From: Eledone cirrhosa
Lineage: Eukaryota; Mollusca; Cephalopoda; Octopoda; Eledonidae
Assembly: GCA_964016885.1 (NCBI GenBank)
Contig: OZ024742.1
Span: 118,943,896-119,007,895, forward strand
Direction of reading: 5' to 3'
Length of the DNA: 64,000 nt
Positions 44,601 to 59,100 of the stretch are shown one piece after another. Within the stretch, counting starts at the first letter, position 1; each line of letters starts with the position of its first letter. Below the pieces are notes generated by a model. The model saw nothing but the letters and a program-made list of their open reading frames with translations. It searched no databases and was not told the DNA's origin. Made by a program: the position numbers and the translations under genes.

Positions 44601-47600
44601 TCTGATTTGTCTCACAGCAGAGCAACCCGTCTAACCCATACTAGTGTAGAAAATGGATGTTAAATGGTGATGATGATGATGATATATATATATTGTTATA
44701 CTTTGGGAGGGTCATGTTGCCAATGATATATATATAGTTACTTGAGTAAGATATTAAATTATGAACCTTCGATATGTAAACATACAAGTAATTTATATAT
44801 TTTGATAGACTAAAAAAAATGCCTGTTTCATATTCATTGTTGGTAAAAGCAGTGAATTGGCAGTATCAGTAGAGTGACAGACACCGTGCTTTGCAGCATA
44901 GAGTTGTGTCCCTTTGCGGTCCGAGCTAAAATCCCCCGAGGTTAACTTTGCCTTTCATCCTTATGGGTTGATAAAATAAAAGGCACCAGTAATGCATTGG
45001 GAGTAATTGCCAAAAGTAGAAACAATTATTGGTAAAAATATTTATTCTCCATTATCTCCTACTGAGGGACTAGCTATAAATGTTGACAGCAGTATAATAG
45101 ATAAAGCAATTATGGACATGAAGGCAGGGAAAGCAGCTGGACTGTCCAGTATAGTTACTGAGATGCTAATAGCATCTGGCATGGTAGGATATGAGCTAGT
45201 CAGATGAATAGTTAATCAAGTAGTACAGAATTGTGTCATAGCCAACAACTGGTGCAGCAGTGTCATTGTAAATTGCTATAAGGGTAATGGGGATGCACTA
45301 GAAAGAAATAACTATAGAGGCATCAAGTTAATGAAAGGTTTATAGCACAACAAATTAGGAACAGAATCAAGTTAGATGAGATGCAGTTTGGATTTATGCC
45401 AGGCAGAGATACTACTGATTCCCTCTTTCTAGTGTGACAACTACCGGAGAGGTAATTTGCTAAGAGTAAGCCACTGCACCAAGCATTTGTAGATCTAGAA
45501 AAAGTCTTTGACAGGGTTCCACACTCTATAATATGGTAGGCACTTAGGAAGCTATGTGTAGACAAATGGCTTGTAAGGGCTGTGCAAGCCAAGTATAGAG
45601 CAACCAGCAGAGTCATCATCACCATTTTATGTTTATTTTTCCATACTAGCATGGGTTAGACGAGTTGTCCTGTTGTGGGCAATGCCAGGTCAGGTGACCA
45701 TATCTTGCTCATACAGAACTCTGAGAGCTGGAAATGAGTTTGAAGTGCAGGTTGGAGTCCACTAGGGATAAGTCCTCAGTTCACTCTGTTTATCATTGTA
45801 CTTCAGGCCATCACTAAGGAGTTTAAAATTGGCACTCCATGGGAGCCCCTTTATGTTGGCAATCAAGTCTGGTAGGAGAGTTAGAAGGAAAAATTCAAGC
45901 ATGGAAGAAGAACCTAGAGCTGAAAGGCCTAAAAGTAAATATAGTGAAGACGAAAGTCTTAATAAGTGGGAAAGAAGACAGGAAAATGACACCACCACGA
46001 AAGTGGCCATGCTCAATATGTCAAAAAGAGGAGGGTGGAAATTCCATAAGGTGCAAACAATGTAAAGTATGGACACATAAGAGGTGGTGGGACTGCAGGT
46101 AGACTAATGGAAAAGGTAGACTTTATATGTGGCAGATGCACAGGAGAAGTAAGCATAAAGATCACACGTAAAATAGATTCCCCCAGCTTTTGCTACCAAG
46201 GTGATCAAATTAGTAGTGGGGGAGGATGCATTGAAAGTGTGATAGCTAGGATAAGAACAGGCTGGGAGAAGTTTATTGATCTATTACTACTGCTAACAAC
46301 AAAATGTTTTTTCTCTCAGAGTGAAGGGTATACTGTATGATACCTGTGTGTGAACTGCAATGTTACATAGCAGTGAAACATCGACCTAGACTGCAGAAGA
46401 CCAGTGGAGGCTAGAAAGAAATGAGTCGAGTATGCTTCGATGGATATGTAATGTTAGTGTGCAAGAGCAGCATAGCAAATGCAAACTGAAGGAAAAACTT
46501 GGCGTAAGAGGAATTGGTTGTCCTGTTCAAGATAGAAGACTGTGTTGGTATGGCCATGTGATGCGCATGGAAGATAACAGCTGCATAAAGAAATGCAGAG
46601 AAACCCTAGTGCTGGGACTCATGAAAGAGGCAGACCCAGAAAGACATGGGAGGTGGTACACAGACAGTCCAAACTGCACCAAAACTAATATGCAATTTTT
46701 GTAGATGGCTTTTTAAAAGTATGTCTGGTCTAAAAAAGCCACATAAGATCTCATACCAAAACTAAGCATCGTGTATACTGGAGTGGTTGATCTTTGTATT
46801 CAGCAGACAACCAGTATATATGTTTGTGTGTTGAAACCAGTAAAAGTGTAAAGAAATGTATATAATTTTTCTTTATTTTGTGGACTGAAGTATTGTGAAC
46901 TGTTTTACAGAGAAACTCATTATTCACCACCCTACGTCACTACTAAAAAGACAATTTAATTTTTCAACCTTCAAACAGGAATCCAAATTCTTTCTCATTA
47001 AAATCAAAACAGACTCTCCTGATGCATGAATTAATCACCTGAGTTTTCTTCTTAATCTGATGTTTATAATGTAGACTGAAGAAAACCATAATTTGGAAAC
47101 ATAATTCTGTTTACCTTACACACACACAATGTGCTGTTGAGAATGAACATTTTATAAATCCCGTCTCTCCTTCCCTTTAAAGAAATAGATCCCCCCATAC
47201 CCTACCCATGAATTCTTAAGATAATAAAAGGATACACAAGTATAAGACAAGGATCCCACCTATTAAACACTGATGGCACATCAACATAGGAGGTAACAGC
47301 ACAAGTGACCAGAGAATAGCAACTGCTCCTATCTATACTACACTCACCGTGTGCATTTGTAAGTGAGGAAATTATGCATGTAGCAATATTTCAAATAATT
47401 ATTTCCAAATTTAAGCTAAGCAGTCTGAAAAGCAGCTGTAAAAACGTCTTGAAAACAAGTTGGTGAGTGAGGAGTTATGAGATGTATATCACATATTTAG
47501 GCATAGCAGTCTCTGTCACTTGTTTGACAGTGTCAGGATAGTGGAATGGTACCCCATATTTAGGAATAGCAGTCTCTGTCACTTGTCTGGCAATATCAGG

Positions 47601-50121
47601 ATGGAGGAATGGTACTACACACATTTAGGAATAGCAGTCTCTGTCACCAGTCTGGCAGTATCAGGATGGTGGAATGGTACCACACATATTTAGGAGTAGT
47701 GGTCTTTGTCACTAGTCTGGCAGTATCAGGCTGGTGAGATGGTATCACACATATTTGGGAATAGTGGTTTCTGTCACTAGTCTTGCAGTGTCAAGTTGGT
47801 GAGATGGCAATGGTAGAATGGTACCGTACATAATGAAAAGTTGTTATAGCTGATGAGGCAGTGGAGATAAGATTTTCAGATATAAGGAATTATTATTAAA
47901 TAAAAAAAATCAAATCATATCAAATTTACAGCTCATACATATGCAGGCTTAGCTGGCTGCCTACAAGTTTGTATATCATAGGAGGTTTCTTGGGAATTTT
48001 AATGATAGAGGTCCCACTCCTATCATTATTTCATCCAATCCCTTAGAAAAGTGAAGCATTGACAAAATTAATCCTTCAGTGATTTCTGTCAACCACATTT
48101 TGTAGTTTTTCAATTGGAAGTCCACTTTCTTCAATCAGCAGAGCCTTCAAAGTGATTTTTAGCTGGCCATGATGCTGTTTCGAGTCAGGAGACCAAAGCA
48201 GAAATGTAGAATCTGGCACATCATAACATAACATTATGTCCAGACAGAAGTAAACAACAGCTTCTAATGAAAGAAGGTTATGTATATAACATTATTTGCA
48301 CAGAAATATATGGAGACCAGAGCAGAAGTGTAGAAGCTGATTCATTATGGCATCACATATGTTCAATCAGAAGCAGACAACAGTTTCTAATGAAAGCGTA
48401 GAAAATATCATTCACATATTGCTCATATACAGCTGTTTCTCATTGATTTTATATGGTAGAATGAGCAGGATAGGCTTAGAAAATTTATATACTTGCATGT
48501 TATCTGAACAAGTAATTTCAAACATGAATGTTCCTTCATCAAATGAACTACTTTATTGTTAGATAAATCTAGGCAAGCAAAATAATCCACCTTACCTATA
48601 GAGTCAATTCAATAGCTGTAGCAAGATTTGAGTATGAGAACTGCTAGCAAGGGTTGGATAGGTCTTCACGGACTAAGTCAGTACTCAAGTGGGGTTACTG
48701 ACCTCTCAAATGGGCTTACATATGATCCCACACTACCAAGTGCATTTTCTTATGACACTAGCACTAGAGGTTATCTCTTTGACATAGCTAAAGGGTCCTC
48801 AGAACAAATGGCTATATATATATAAAAGTATATATATTATATATGCAAGTCCATTTGAAAATTAACTTTAGCAACATTGAAATTATGAATTTCAAATCTT
48901 AGTAAATTTAAAGTACACACAAATATGTGCATGAAGAAATGTTAAATGTGGATCTAAGTAATAGCTTGAGAAAACAAATCAAATAGAAACCTTCAACTAA
49001 GTCCACCGGGAAAATATTTACTGTATATACTTGAATATAAGCTGAGGATTACGTGACCAAAAATTTGATGATAAAATGGGCAGTTGGATTATATTTGGAG
49101 CCAATATTTTGACAATTTTTCACCAATTTCAAATTCTATGTAAATAAAAGTTATTATTTCACAATGAAACACTGTTTTTCTACATTTACTATATCATCAT
49201 GAGTTTTATTTAAGCATTGCCTTGAGAACATTCCCAACAAATTTATATTATTTGAACTTTTTAATACATAAATATCCCTTACACACATACGCATACATGC
49301 ACCAACTGTTTTTCTCTGCGACTTAATTATACATTTTCTTTCAATTGTGTTTTGTTCGCTGTCTCTCCCTTCTCTCTTCTTCCCCCTTCCACTTTGAATC
49401 CTTATACAGTGTTCTTTTAGTTGTCTCTTTCAACTGTTCCCTACTTATTTCAATCTCCACTTAGTGTTTTTTTTTAATAACATCTAAAACTAATATATTA
49501 AAATATATCTCCATTTCGTAGTAGATTTGTGAAAGAAAAACTATATTCTAAACCAGTGGTCTCCAACCTTTTTTACACCACAGACCGGCTTCATATCGGA
49601 CAATCTTTCCGCAGACCGATAGTTGCATATATGTGTTATTTAAAATATACATTAATTAGAAAATGTACTTACAGTTATGTTAGTAGATGAATATTGAATA
49701 TTTAAACAAATCTTTTTCAATTAAAGTCCAATATTGAATTTATCTATTACATAATTTTAAACAAGTTAATTATTTCTTTGAGGCCTGGTAGCAAATGATC
49801 CACAGATCGGTACCGATCCGCAACCCGGTGGTTGGGGACCTCTGCTCTAAACAACATTTAAAGCATTTAAAAACCTCGTAAATATTTTCTCTATTCATGA
49901 GAATTTCAAAACAGTAGCATAATGAGTTTATTAACTGCCTCAGCTTATAAACGGAGTTTCGATTTTTGCCCATTTCTCAGACATAAAATAGACGGGTCAG
50001 CTTATATTTGAGTATATGTATGGTATATTTTCTACTTTATCTATTCATGAAAAAGGTCTGTTCTCATTATCAGAATTTCTACATTACCTCAATTTTGAAG
50101 ATCAAACTGCTAAATGAGATG

Positions 50122-50161
<40 letters not shown>

Positions 50162-53100
50162 CTCTTATACCTGTTCCAGTCAACAGGTTGAGGTTATGCT
50201 GGGGCACCACCATTATATATATATTGTGTGTGTGTAAAGATTTTTTTTTTTATGTAAAAATAAATGGATTTACTTGTCAAAATGATGACTGTAAAGCTGG
50301 AGAGGAATTTTCAGCAGTTCATCATATAATTGCATTACATTTTGCAATTTTTTTTGTTGTTTTTCCCAGTGGATAACTGAATCCCACAGCCGATCAGCAC
50401 GGAAGTCAGTACCAGCAGCATTCAGAGCTTTTCTGTATAATCTGTAAAGAAAAAGTAATTTGTGTATCATTATTACGATAATCACTTTGGTTATGATAGT
50501 AAAATATATAGTTAAATATTTAGGTAAATGATGTTTTATCAGGTCACTACAATGTGAATTGGACATTAACTGCTAAAAATATGATAACAAAGATGTTGGG
50601 ATATGATTTTTGCAGTTCTTTATTGATCTTTTATTTTGGGATAAAATCCCTCCATCAAAAGAATAATTGGAAAAACTAATTCAGAGCTGTGTATCTTTTG
50701 TCGCTCTTAAGCAACCATTTTGAAATTTGAAAGTGATTGGGGGGTTTTTCAACACTGGTAAAGTGGTAAATGGGTCAAGTGGTGTATGTTCTAAGCTATT
50801 GTTATATCTAGTTTTGAAGTGGAATGAAGAGTGGTGGTAAGTCTATCTATGTTTGAGTTCTAGTCTAGTGTTGATTTGAGGTTTGAGTTTGGATATTAGA
50901 ATACATTCTTAGATTCTGAGATTGCTGATATAATAATGAAATTATTGTGTACAGTGCTCAGGTGCACTACAACTCATCAAAGGTGCATGTATAGTACATA
51001 GAATAATGTACAAATGTCAGGAAAATAAACAGTATATGAGTCATGATATAATAACAATAACAATAATGAAATATTGTGTACAGTGCCCAGGTGCACCACA
51101 ACTCATCAAAAAAGTGCATGTACAGTACATAGGGCAATGCACAAACATCAGTAAAATGAACAGTGCACGAGTCATGATACACACATGTGTGCATGTGTAT
51201 GGAAGGGGTACATCAGGTGTAGTTTTGGCGTATTTCGGGAAGCATGAGTGTCTTAAAGGATGCAGTGTCTCGGCAGCTAACAATTGACGCAGGCAGTTTG
51301 TTCCATGCTTCAGCAACTCTGAGCGTGAAATTCATATCTTTATTTGTGTTCTAGTACTTATCTGTGTATTTCTTGAAGGAGGATGTGTGTGTTGAGGTGT
51401 TCTTTATTATTTTAGTAAATATTTATCATGTTAAAGAGTAAGACATCTTAATGAAAATTAAAACAAGCTAAACAATGTTTGAAAAATCCCTATTGCAAAA
51501 CCATCAAACTGTTAATTCTAAGATTAGCACTACTTACTCTTGAATTCTCTCAACATTTTCACATTCTCTTGACTCAGTGACAGAAGAAATGTAATGAAGC
51601 CAAAGTTCTACGCTTAATGGAATAGCCTTTACACCTCGCTCAAACACCTGGAGAAAAATATAGAAAAGTTAAAAATCAAGATAAATGAAGCCCTGCAAAG
51701 AGGACCAAATAGAGTAAAGTAGTTGTAAAATGTTGAAAAGTAAATGGGGTAAAGTCGAGCAAGCCGAACAATTGGAAGTACAACCACGTGATTACCGTCG
51801 TCAACGAAGCTCTCCTGGCGACTGGCACAGTCAAACAGGGACAGTTGACGTTCATCTGTTGTTGACCCTGTAGTTTAAGGGAATTTCTTGCTGCAAATCC
51901 ATAGCCCTCCCTAGTAGTGGACAAGTTCAAAATTGTGAAATCTCACAAAAAATCTAAATCACGATTTCAGAGACCCTCACAACAGCCAGGTCTCCAGTAG
52001 ATTCATTATGTCTGCAAAGAAAAATATTACATAATAACACAGTGAGAGCTTGATACTAAACTAGGCACCTGGCATGTAGTAGGAAATAATTAAAGATCTG
52101 TGTGTATGTGTGTGCATGTGTATGTGTGTACATGTATTATAAATTGGATAGTACTATTAAATGTTGGCAAATATTACTTAAAACTGGGAATGTAAACATA
52201 TAAGTCATCATGTGGAAAGATTAAGTCATTAAGTTTAGAAAAGAATATATTAGTTCTGAGAAACTGGATAATGATATATTTATAGTGATTCTATGCTAAT
52301 AGAATTGTTAGTGCTTGCACTCTACCCCATTATTAGACAACATTTCTAACAAACTAATATTGTGTTAACATATAAGTGGTAAACTGGTAGACATGTTAGA
52401 CCATTGAACAAAATGCCTTACAGTCCCTTGACTTCCATACTTCTGCAGCTACATACCAGTCAAGTACTGGGGTTGATTTAATATCCTTATAAAGCATCCT
52501 AGATGCTTTATAATGTCACCAACTCTATTTGACTCTTGCTAGTTCCATAACACCTTTGCCATTTATTGATTGTGTTTACATCCTTAGGTGCCTTTAGCAG
52601 AGTTCAAGTCCTTGGACCTGACCACCACAGCCAGTTTCTCCCTCTTATTTTTGTGTAGATATTGATCTTCATGGTATTAGTTGCATTAATCTCAGCGGCC
52701 TGGGAGTTTATGTAAAGGTAATGAGCATTCTCCTTCTTAACCAAACCTTTGAACTATATATATAGAATACATTAGGTATTTTATTATATAGGTAATTTTC
52801 ATTTGTAAATATGATGAAAAATAATAGTGATTATACAAAATAATTAGTATACATACATAATTATAATTTTATATACTATGTATAAACATTCTTGCCAGAC
52901 TTTAAAAGAAAATGAATATCTTTAAAATTCTTTCCCATGACCAAGTAATTAGAAGAATCTTATGAAACAATTTAATCATAAACAAATATGAAAGAACACT
53001 TGTGTAAGCAATGAGTTTGTTGCTCATATTTTGGAAAACATCTTGAAATAATATAGTAATATCATAGGTTTCATAGGTGGTCGATACATAGGAACAGCAA

Positions 53101-56100
53101 GCAGCAAGAGCTCATAGGAAATAACCTCTTTTAAATACTAGGAGGGCTCCGTAGAAGTAGTTGATAGCTTCTGTTACCTGGGAGATCAAATTAGCAGTGG
53201 AGGTGGGTATTCTGAAAGTACAGTAGCCAGAGTAAGAACGGGATGGAAAAGGTTCAGGGAGTTACTACTACTGCTAGCTACAAAAGGTTTTTTTCTTTAA
53301 AATGAAAAGTAGATTGTACAATGCTTGTGTATGAACAGCAATGCTGCATGGAAGAGAGACCTGGGTACTGTGCACAGAGGACCTACGAAGATTGGAAAAA
53401 AATGAAGCTTGCATGCTTTAACAGATGTCTAATAGTAGTGTGCATGACTGGCAAAGCATCAATGAACTGAGAGAGAAACTGGGCATAGGAGGGGTCAGTT
53501 TCGGTGTGCAGGAGAGGAGAATATGGTGGTATTGACATGTAATGTGTATGGAAGATGACAACTATATAGAAAGGTGCACGGTGCTCAAAGTCAACGGAAA
53601 CTATTGAAGAGGAAGGCCTAGGAAAACTTGGGATGAAGTGACATTACACATTTAAACATCTCAAAGGAGATGACACAGCATTTCTGGCGTTATGCTATAC
53701 TGCAGAAGATCCGCCTTCCCATGTGCACAGGATGAAACAAACATGTAGAGGACACTAATTTGCACCAATCTTCTCCCTGCCCCTCCCCTATTGGTCCTTC
53801 CTAGTCTTAATGCCCACTTATCACCGGCTAAATACCTCACTCACCTCATCCATATCCAAAATGCATACTCCCCCCTCCCCTTACACACACACACCTTGGT
53901 ACACCTCTTTTGTCCAGCCCATGTATACAAGCATGGAAAGCTGGACACTCCACATTTCCTCCCTCATGATTTTGCAGTCATGATAAAAAAATCGTTACGA
54001 CTACCCAGTATGATCTGGTCCCACAACAAAAATATCCAGTTCACCCTGTATGTTGGTTGTGCTGGTGACACAAGATGCTTCCAATGCACCTGGTATAGTG
54101 GTTGTGTTAGCGACGTGTAAAAAAAAGAAACCCCAGTTCACCCTGTAAAGTGGTTGTGCTGGTGACATGACAAAAAGCACCCAGTCCATTCTGTAAGGTG
54201 GTATGATTGGTAACATAATGAAAAAGCACCCAGTCTGCCCTGAAAAAACTGGACTTCCTATTATAAATGAAATTTTATAGTTTAATACTATGATTGTTCT
54301 TTTCTCTAAGTCATTTAATAATCATCATCACCACCAGTTTATGCTCAATTTTCTATGTTGGTATGGGTGAGATGAAATGAATATGAAACAAAATTCTCAG
54401 CTCACACCTACGCAGGTTTAGCTAGCTTACTATGGAGTTGAGTCTCGTAGGAGATTTCTCAAGTGTTTAAGGTGTAAAGACAATGTAAAATGAAGTGTCT
54501 TGCTCAAGAACACAACGCACTACCTAGTCTAGGAATCAAACCTATGACCTTATGATTGTGAGCCCAATACCCTAACCACTAGGCCATGTGCTTGGTTGTC
54601 AAAGTCTTTAACATGGATTTATGATACAAAACTGCTCACTTTTATATTTTTATCCTTGTATGGTAATAATAAATATTGTGTAGTGCTTAGGTGCACAACA
54701 CTCATCAAAAAGTGTATGTATAGTACATAGGGTAATGTACAAACGTCAGGAAAATGAACAGTGCATGAGTCATGATATACACATGTGTGCATGTGTATGG
54801 AAGGGGTACATCAGGTGTAGTTTTGGCGAATTTTGGGAAGCATGAGGGTTTTAAAGGATGCAGTGTCTCGGCAGCTAACTGACGCAGGCAGTTTGTTCCA
54901 TGCTTCAGCAACTCTGAGCGTGAAAAAATGTTTCCGAAAGTCATGGGAGTTGTGCTGTTTTCTGATTTTGTAGGCATGTCCACGTGTGTTAGACACATGG
55001 AGATCAAAAAGGTGCTCATGGTTGTTGTTGGCGAGATGGTTAATAACTTTGTGGGTGTTTACCAAGTCCATTGCCAGACGTCGGAGCTTCAATGAATCCA
55101 TGCCCAGGGAAGCAAGGCGTTCAGAGTAAGGTAGGTGTCTGATGGAGGGTATGCGCTTGGTTGCACGTCTCTGAACAGTTTCCAGGAGGTCAATGTTCTG
55201 AGCAAGATAGGGGTTCCAGACTGATGATGCGAATTCCAAGTGTGGTCGTACCATAGCTGTATACAGCTTTAAATAGATGGCTGGAGAGCGGCTAACAAAG
55301 GTCTTGCTGAGTGATGCCAAGACACCCTCGGCCTTCTTGACAATCTTAGAGACATGATTTATCCAACGCAAATTGCTGCTGACAGTAATGCCCAGGTCAC
55401 GTTCACAAGAGGACTTCTTGATATCAGTGTTGTGGAGAGAGTATGTGGACGCTGGATTTTTCCTCCCAAAATGCATGGTGGTACACTTGTCCACAGCCAG
55501 CTTCAGTTGCCAGTCTGTGATCCAATGCTGCATTGTGTCCAAGTCTGATTGTAGGAAAGAGTTGTAGATTTCAGGATCAGTCCTTTTGATTTCAAGGTAC
55601 AGCTTGATGTCATCTGCATATTTCAGTACCGTGGCATTCTTTAAGTTGACATCTATGTCATTAATATATGCCACAAACAAAAGGGGACCAAGAACAGATC
55701 CCTGTGGTACACCAGATGACATCTCATATGGTGAAGAATGCTGTCCTAGAACCGTGACTACCTCTTTTCGGCTGAGAATGAAGGATTTCAACCAGTTAAA
55801 AAGATCATCCCTCACACCCATTGCAGAGAGTTTTGCCATAAGTCTTTTGTGTGGTACAGAATTAAAAGCCTTAGTGAAGTCAAGGTAAACAACATCCACC
55901 CATGAGCCGCTGTCGGTGATCCGGGTAATGTCTTCAAGGAGCTCGATAAGCTGATCACAGCAACTGGAATTAGGGATAAATCCAAACTGCGAGGGCCGGA
56001 TGAGGCTGTTAGAGCTCCAGAAGTTCCAAAGTGTTTCTCTAACACAGGATTCCATCAGTTTGGCAAGTAGTAAGACTGACTCGACGATAGTTGACAGGTG

Positions 56101-59100
56101 ACGTGCGGTCGCCCTTTTTGAACAGGGGAATAACACTGGCAGTTTTCCACTGCTCCAGAGTAGCACCATTGTTGAGACAGTATTGAAAAAAGAAAGAAAG
56201 CTCGTGCTAAAAGAAGTACCTGCCACATTTAGAGAAGCAGGTATGTAACACCATCAAGACCATAATTTTATTTAAAACAATTTTGTTAATGTTCTAAATA
56301 TCAATTTACTAATGAAAACCTTAGTTATTTTATTAAATTCCTCCAAATTTTTGATTATTTTCAAAATTAATTGAAACACATAGGCAGTGTATTTCATGAG
56401 AAATATAGAAATGAAAGAGTTATTGTCAAGATGGATTAAGCATGCCTCATGTATGTTCACATTTTGGCATGCAATAAAACAGAAAGAATTTATAAATTTA
56501 AATGTATTCCCGTAACATTTCTAAAGGAAAGCAGCTCATTCAGCTCACCTTGAAACAATAAATATCTAACAGAAATTAGAAGATCATATAAAGAATTGGA
56601 GGAATTGCAAAATGGAATGACTGAGCTTCAGTACTCGTTAATCAGAAAGGAGGTAAATATAAAAATGAAATTTGCTATTTTCAATTTGGTGTTTGTACCT
56701 ACCCTTACTTATAGTTATGAATCTTATGCAATGACTGAAAGAATATGCTTGTGATTACAAGCGGCCAAAATGGGGTTCTTTTAAAAGGTCTTTGGTGTAA
56801 CATTACTCAATACAGTGCTTAGCTCGGAGATAAGGAAATTGCTCCAGGTAAAGATGCTTTTATCTACTTCCAAAGATCATAGCTCTGATACCACGGACAT
56901 ATGATTATAACATCTAGGAACAGAATCGCGAGACAGATTTTACTAGCAGGAGACTCAGAGGTAGACCTTGAGCAAGATGGTTTGATAACATCCATAAGTC
57001 CAATTGATCTCATTTGGACTTCAAACTGGATCATTTGGAGATGGCTGCTTCTGATAGGACCCTCTAGAAGGCATGTCTGAGGCAAACCTCTCACGAATAA
57101 GTGGGCAAAGAAGCAGCAAAACTGAATATAAGCAACAAATAATTGATTGAGAATAACTGTAAATGTAAAAGATTTGAAAAAGTCAATAATAATAATGTAT
57201 GAAGAAGAAACATTTAGAAAAAAATTCAAAATATTGGATATTTGTGAGGTAAATTAAAAAAAAGAAAAAGATGGAATACTTTATGATACAGTAACTGCCA
57301 AAACTATTAGAGAAAAAAAATATCTATAACAAGAAACTATACAGTGAAGAATTAAATATTTAACCAATGCTAACATTAAAACAAAAAAAAAAACATACAT
57401 CAAATACGAAGACGTGATTTCTATAAATTTAGAACATGTATTACAAGACTAAATAAACTGTACTAATTTATGTTAATGAATTAATTGGAAATAGTGCCTG
57501 TGGATACAGCTAGCAACAACTAATAGTCTCATTCAGAATTTAGAAAATAAATACTATATTTGAATACTGTAACTGTACCAACTGTAAAACACTGCCTCAA
57601 AAAAGACCCTATGATGTGTGTGATTGAGCCTGTCAATGAATTGCAAAGCTAACCTGTTACAGCGGGGAAAATAACCTCAAAATGCTTGATTTGTAGAATT
57701 TAGAAAAAAATATATCAATGTAACTCGTTTTAAGTATTAATACTACTAACAAAGAAAGCAACTTATATATAAAAATCATAACAATAACAAAACTCCAGAA
57801 AGGGATAAAAAGCTGTGTAACAATCATTTTATGAATTAACAGTTGAAAAAGTATTTTACAAAACCTATTGAAAGAAACTTGAATATTTAGGACAGAAAAT
57901 TAATATTTCTGCCAACTGTTGAGCTACTCAAAGCAGCAAATAATCACTTTTGACAAAATCTTTAACCTTTTCACCTAGTAACCCACCAGAAGCCACTTTT
58001 GACAAACTCTCTACTACCTTCAACCTTTTCATCTAGCAACCCACCTAAAGCCACCTCTATTAAAGTGTCCAAATTTAAACTACCATCTTGGATTGAAATA
58101 ATTTTACATAAAACATATTAGATTTTTATCCATTTTTGGTTTGATTTTCTTTGGCTGAATGTCCTTCCTAATGCTAACCACTTTACAGCAAAGACAGGAA
58201 TTTTATTTTTTTGTAGCATCAGTACTATCACTTTACAGAATGGATCAGGTGCTTTTTATCATATCCTTAGCATTACTATCTTGCAGGGTGGAACTGGGTG
58301 CTTTTTACCACAGCACCAGCACAACTGCATTATAACATTGAGGTACTTGGTGTGTCAGACTGGGGAGGCATTGATGACAGTGTGTGTAAAAAGCAAGTGG
58401 GGTGCTGGCTTTATGACTACAAAAGGGTTAAAATAGGACCCACATGTTTTGACATGTAATAAAATAAAAAAGGGCCAAAACTAGAAGGCTGATAGAATAC
58501 GGAAATTCAGCTTAATTTAACAAACTAGATGTCTAATCAGAAATACTCAACAACTAGGAAGTTTGTAAAATTGATAACTAAATTTTTATGTTTTATATGT
58601 TCACCTGGAATGATTGTACCTTATAATCCTTTTATAGCTCCATGTCATTTTAATAAACTTTCTATATAACTATAGCTCCATGTCATTTTAATAAACTTTC
58701 TATATATCTATAGCTTTATGCCATTTTAATAAACTCTCTATATATATTTATAGCTCCATGCCATTTTAATAAAATTTCTATATATCTATAGCTCCATGCC
58801 ATTTTAATAAACTTTCTATATAACTATAGCTTCATGCCATTTTAATAAACTCTCTATATATATTTATAGCTTCATGCCATTTTAATAAAATTTCTATATA
58901 TCTATAGCTCCATGCCATTTTAATAAACTCTCTATATATATTTATAGCTTCATGCCATTTTAATAAAATTTCTATGTCTACAGTTCCATGTCATTTTAAT
59001 AAAATTTCTATATAACTATAGCTTCATGCCATTTTAATAAAATTTCTATATATCTACAGTTCCATGCCATTTTAATAAAATTTCTATATAACTATAGCTT

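Noticed and set aside
51676..51930. Minus-strand frame just upstream of a PRPF39 exon
   Set aside because: It has no HAT motif and is separated from the exon by an unambiguous acceptor; treated as intron.
55354..55888. Plus-strand frames opposite the LINE at 54,660-56,263
   Set aside because: They are shadows of the minus-strand RT ORF with no independent homology.
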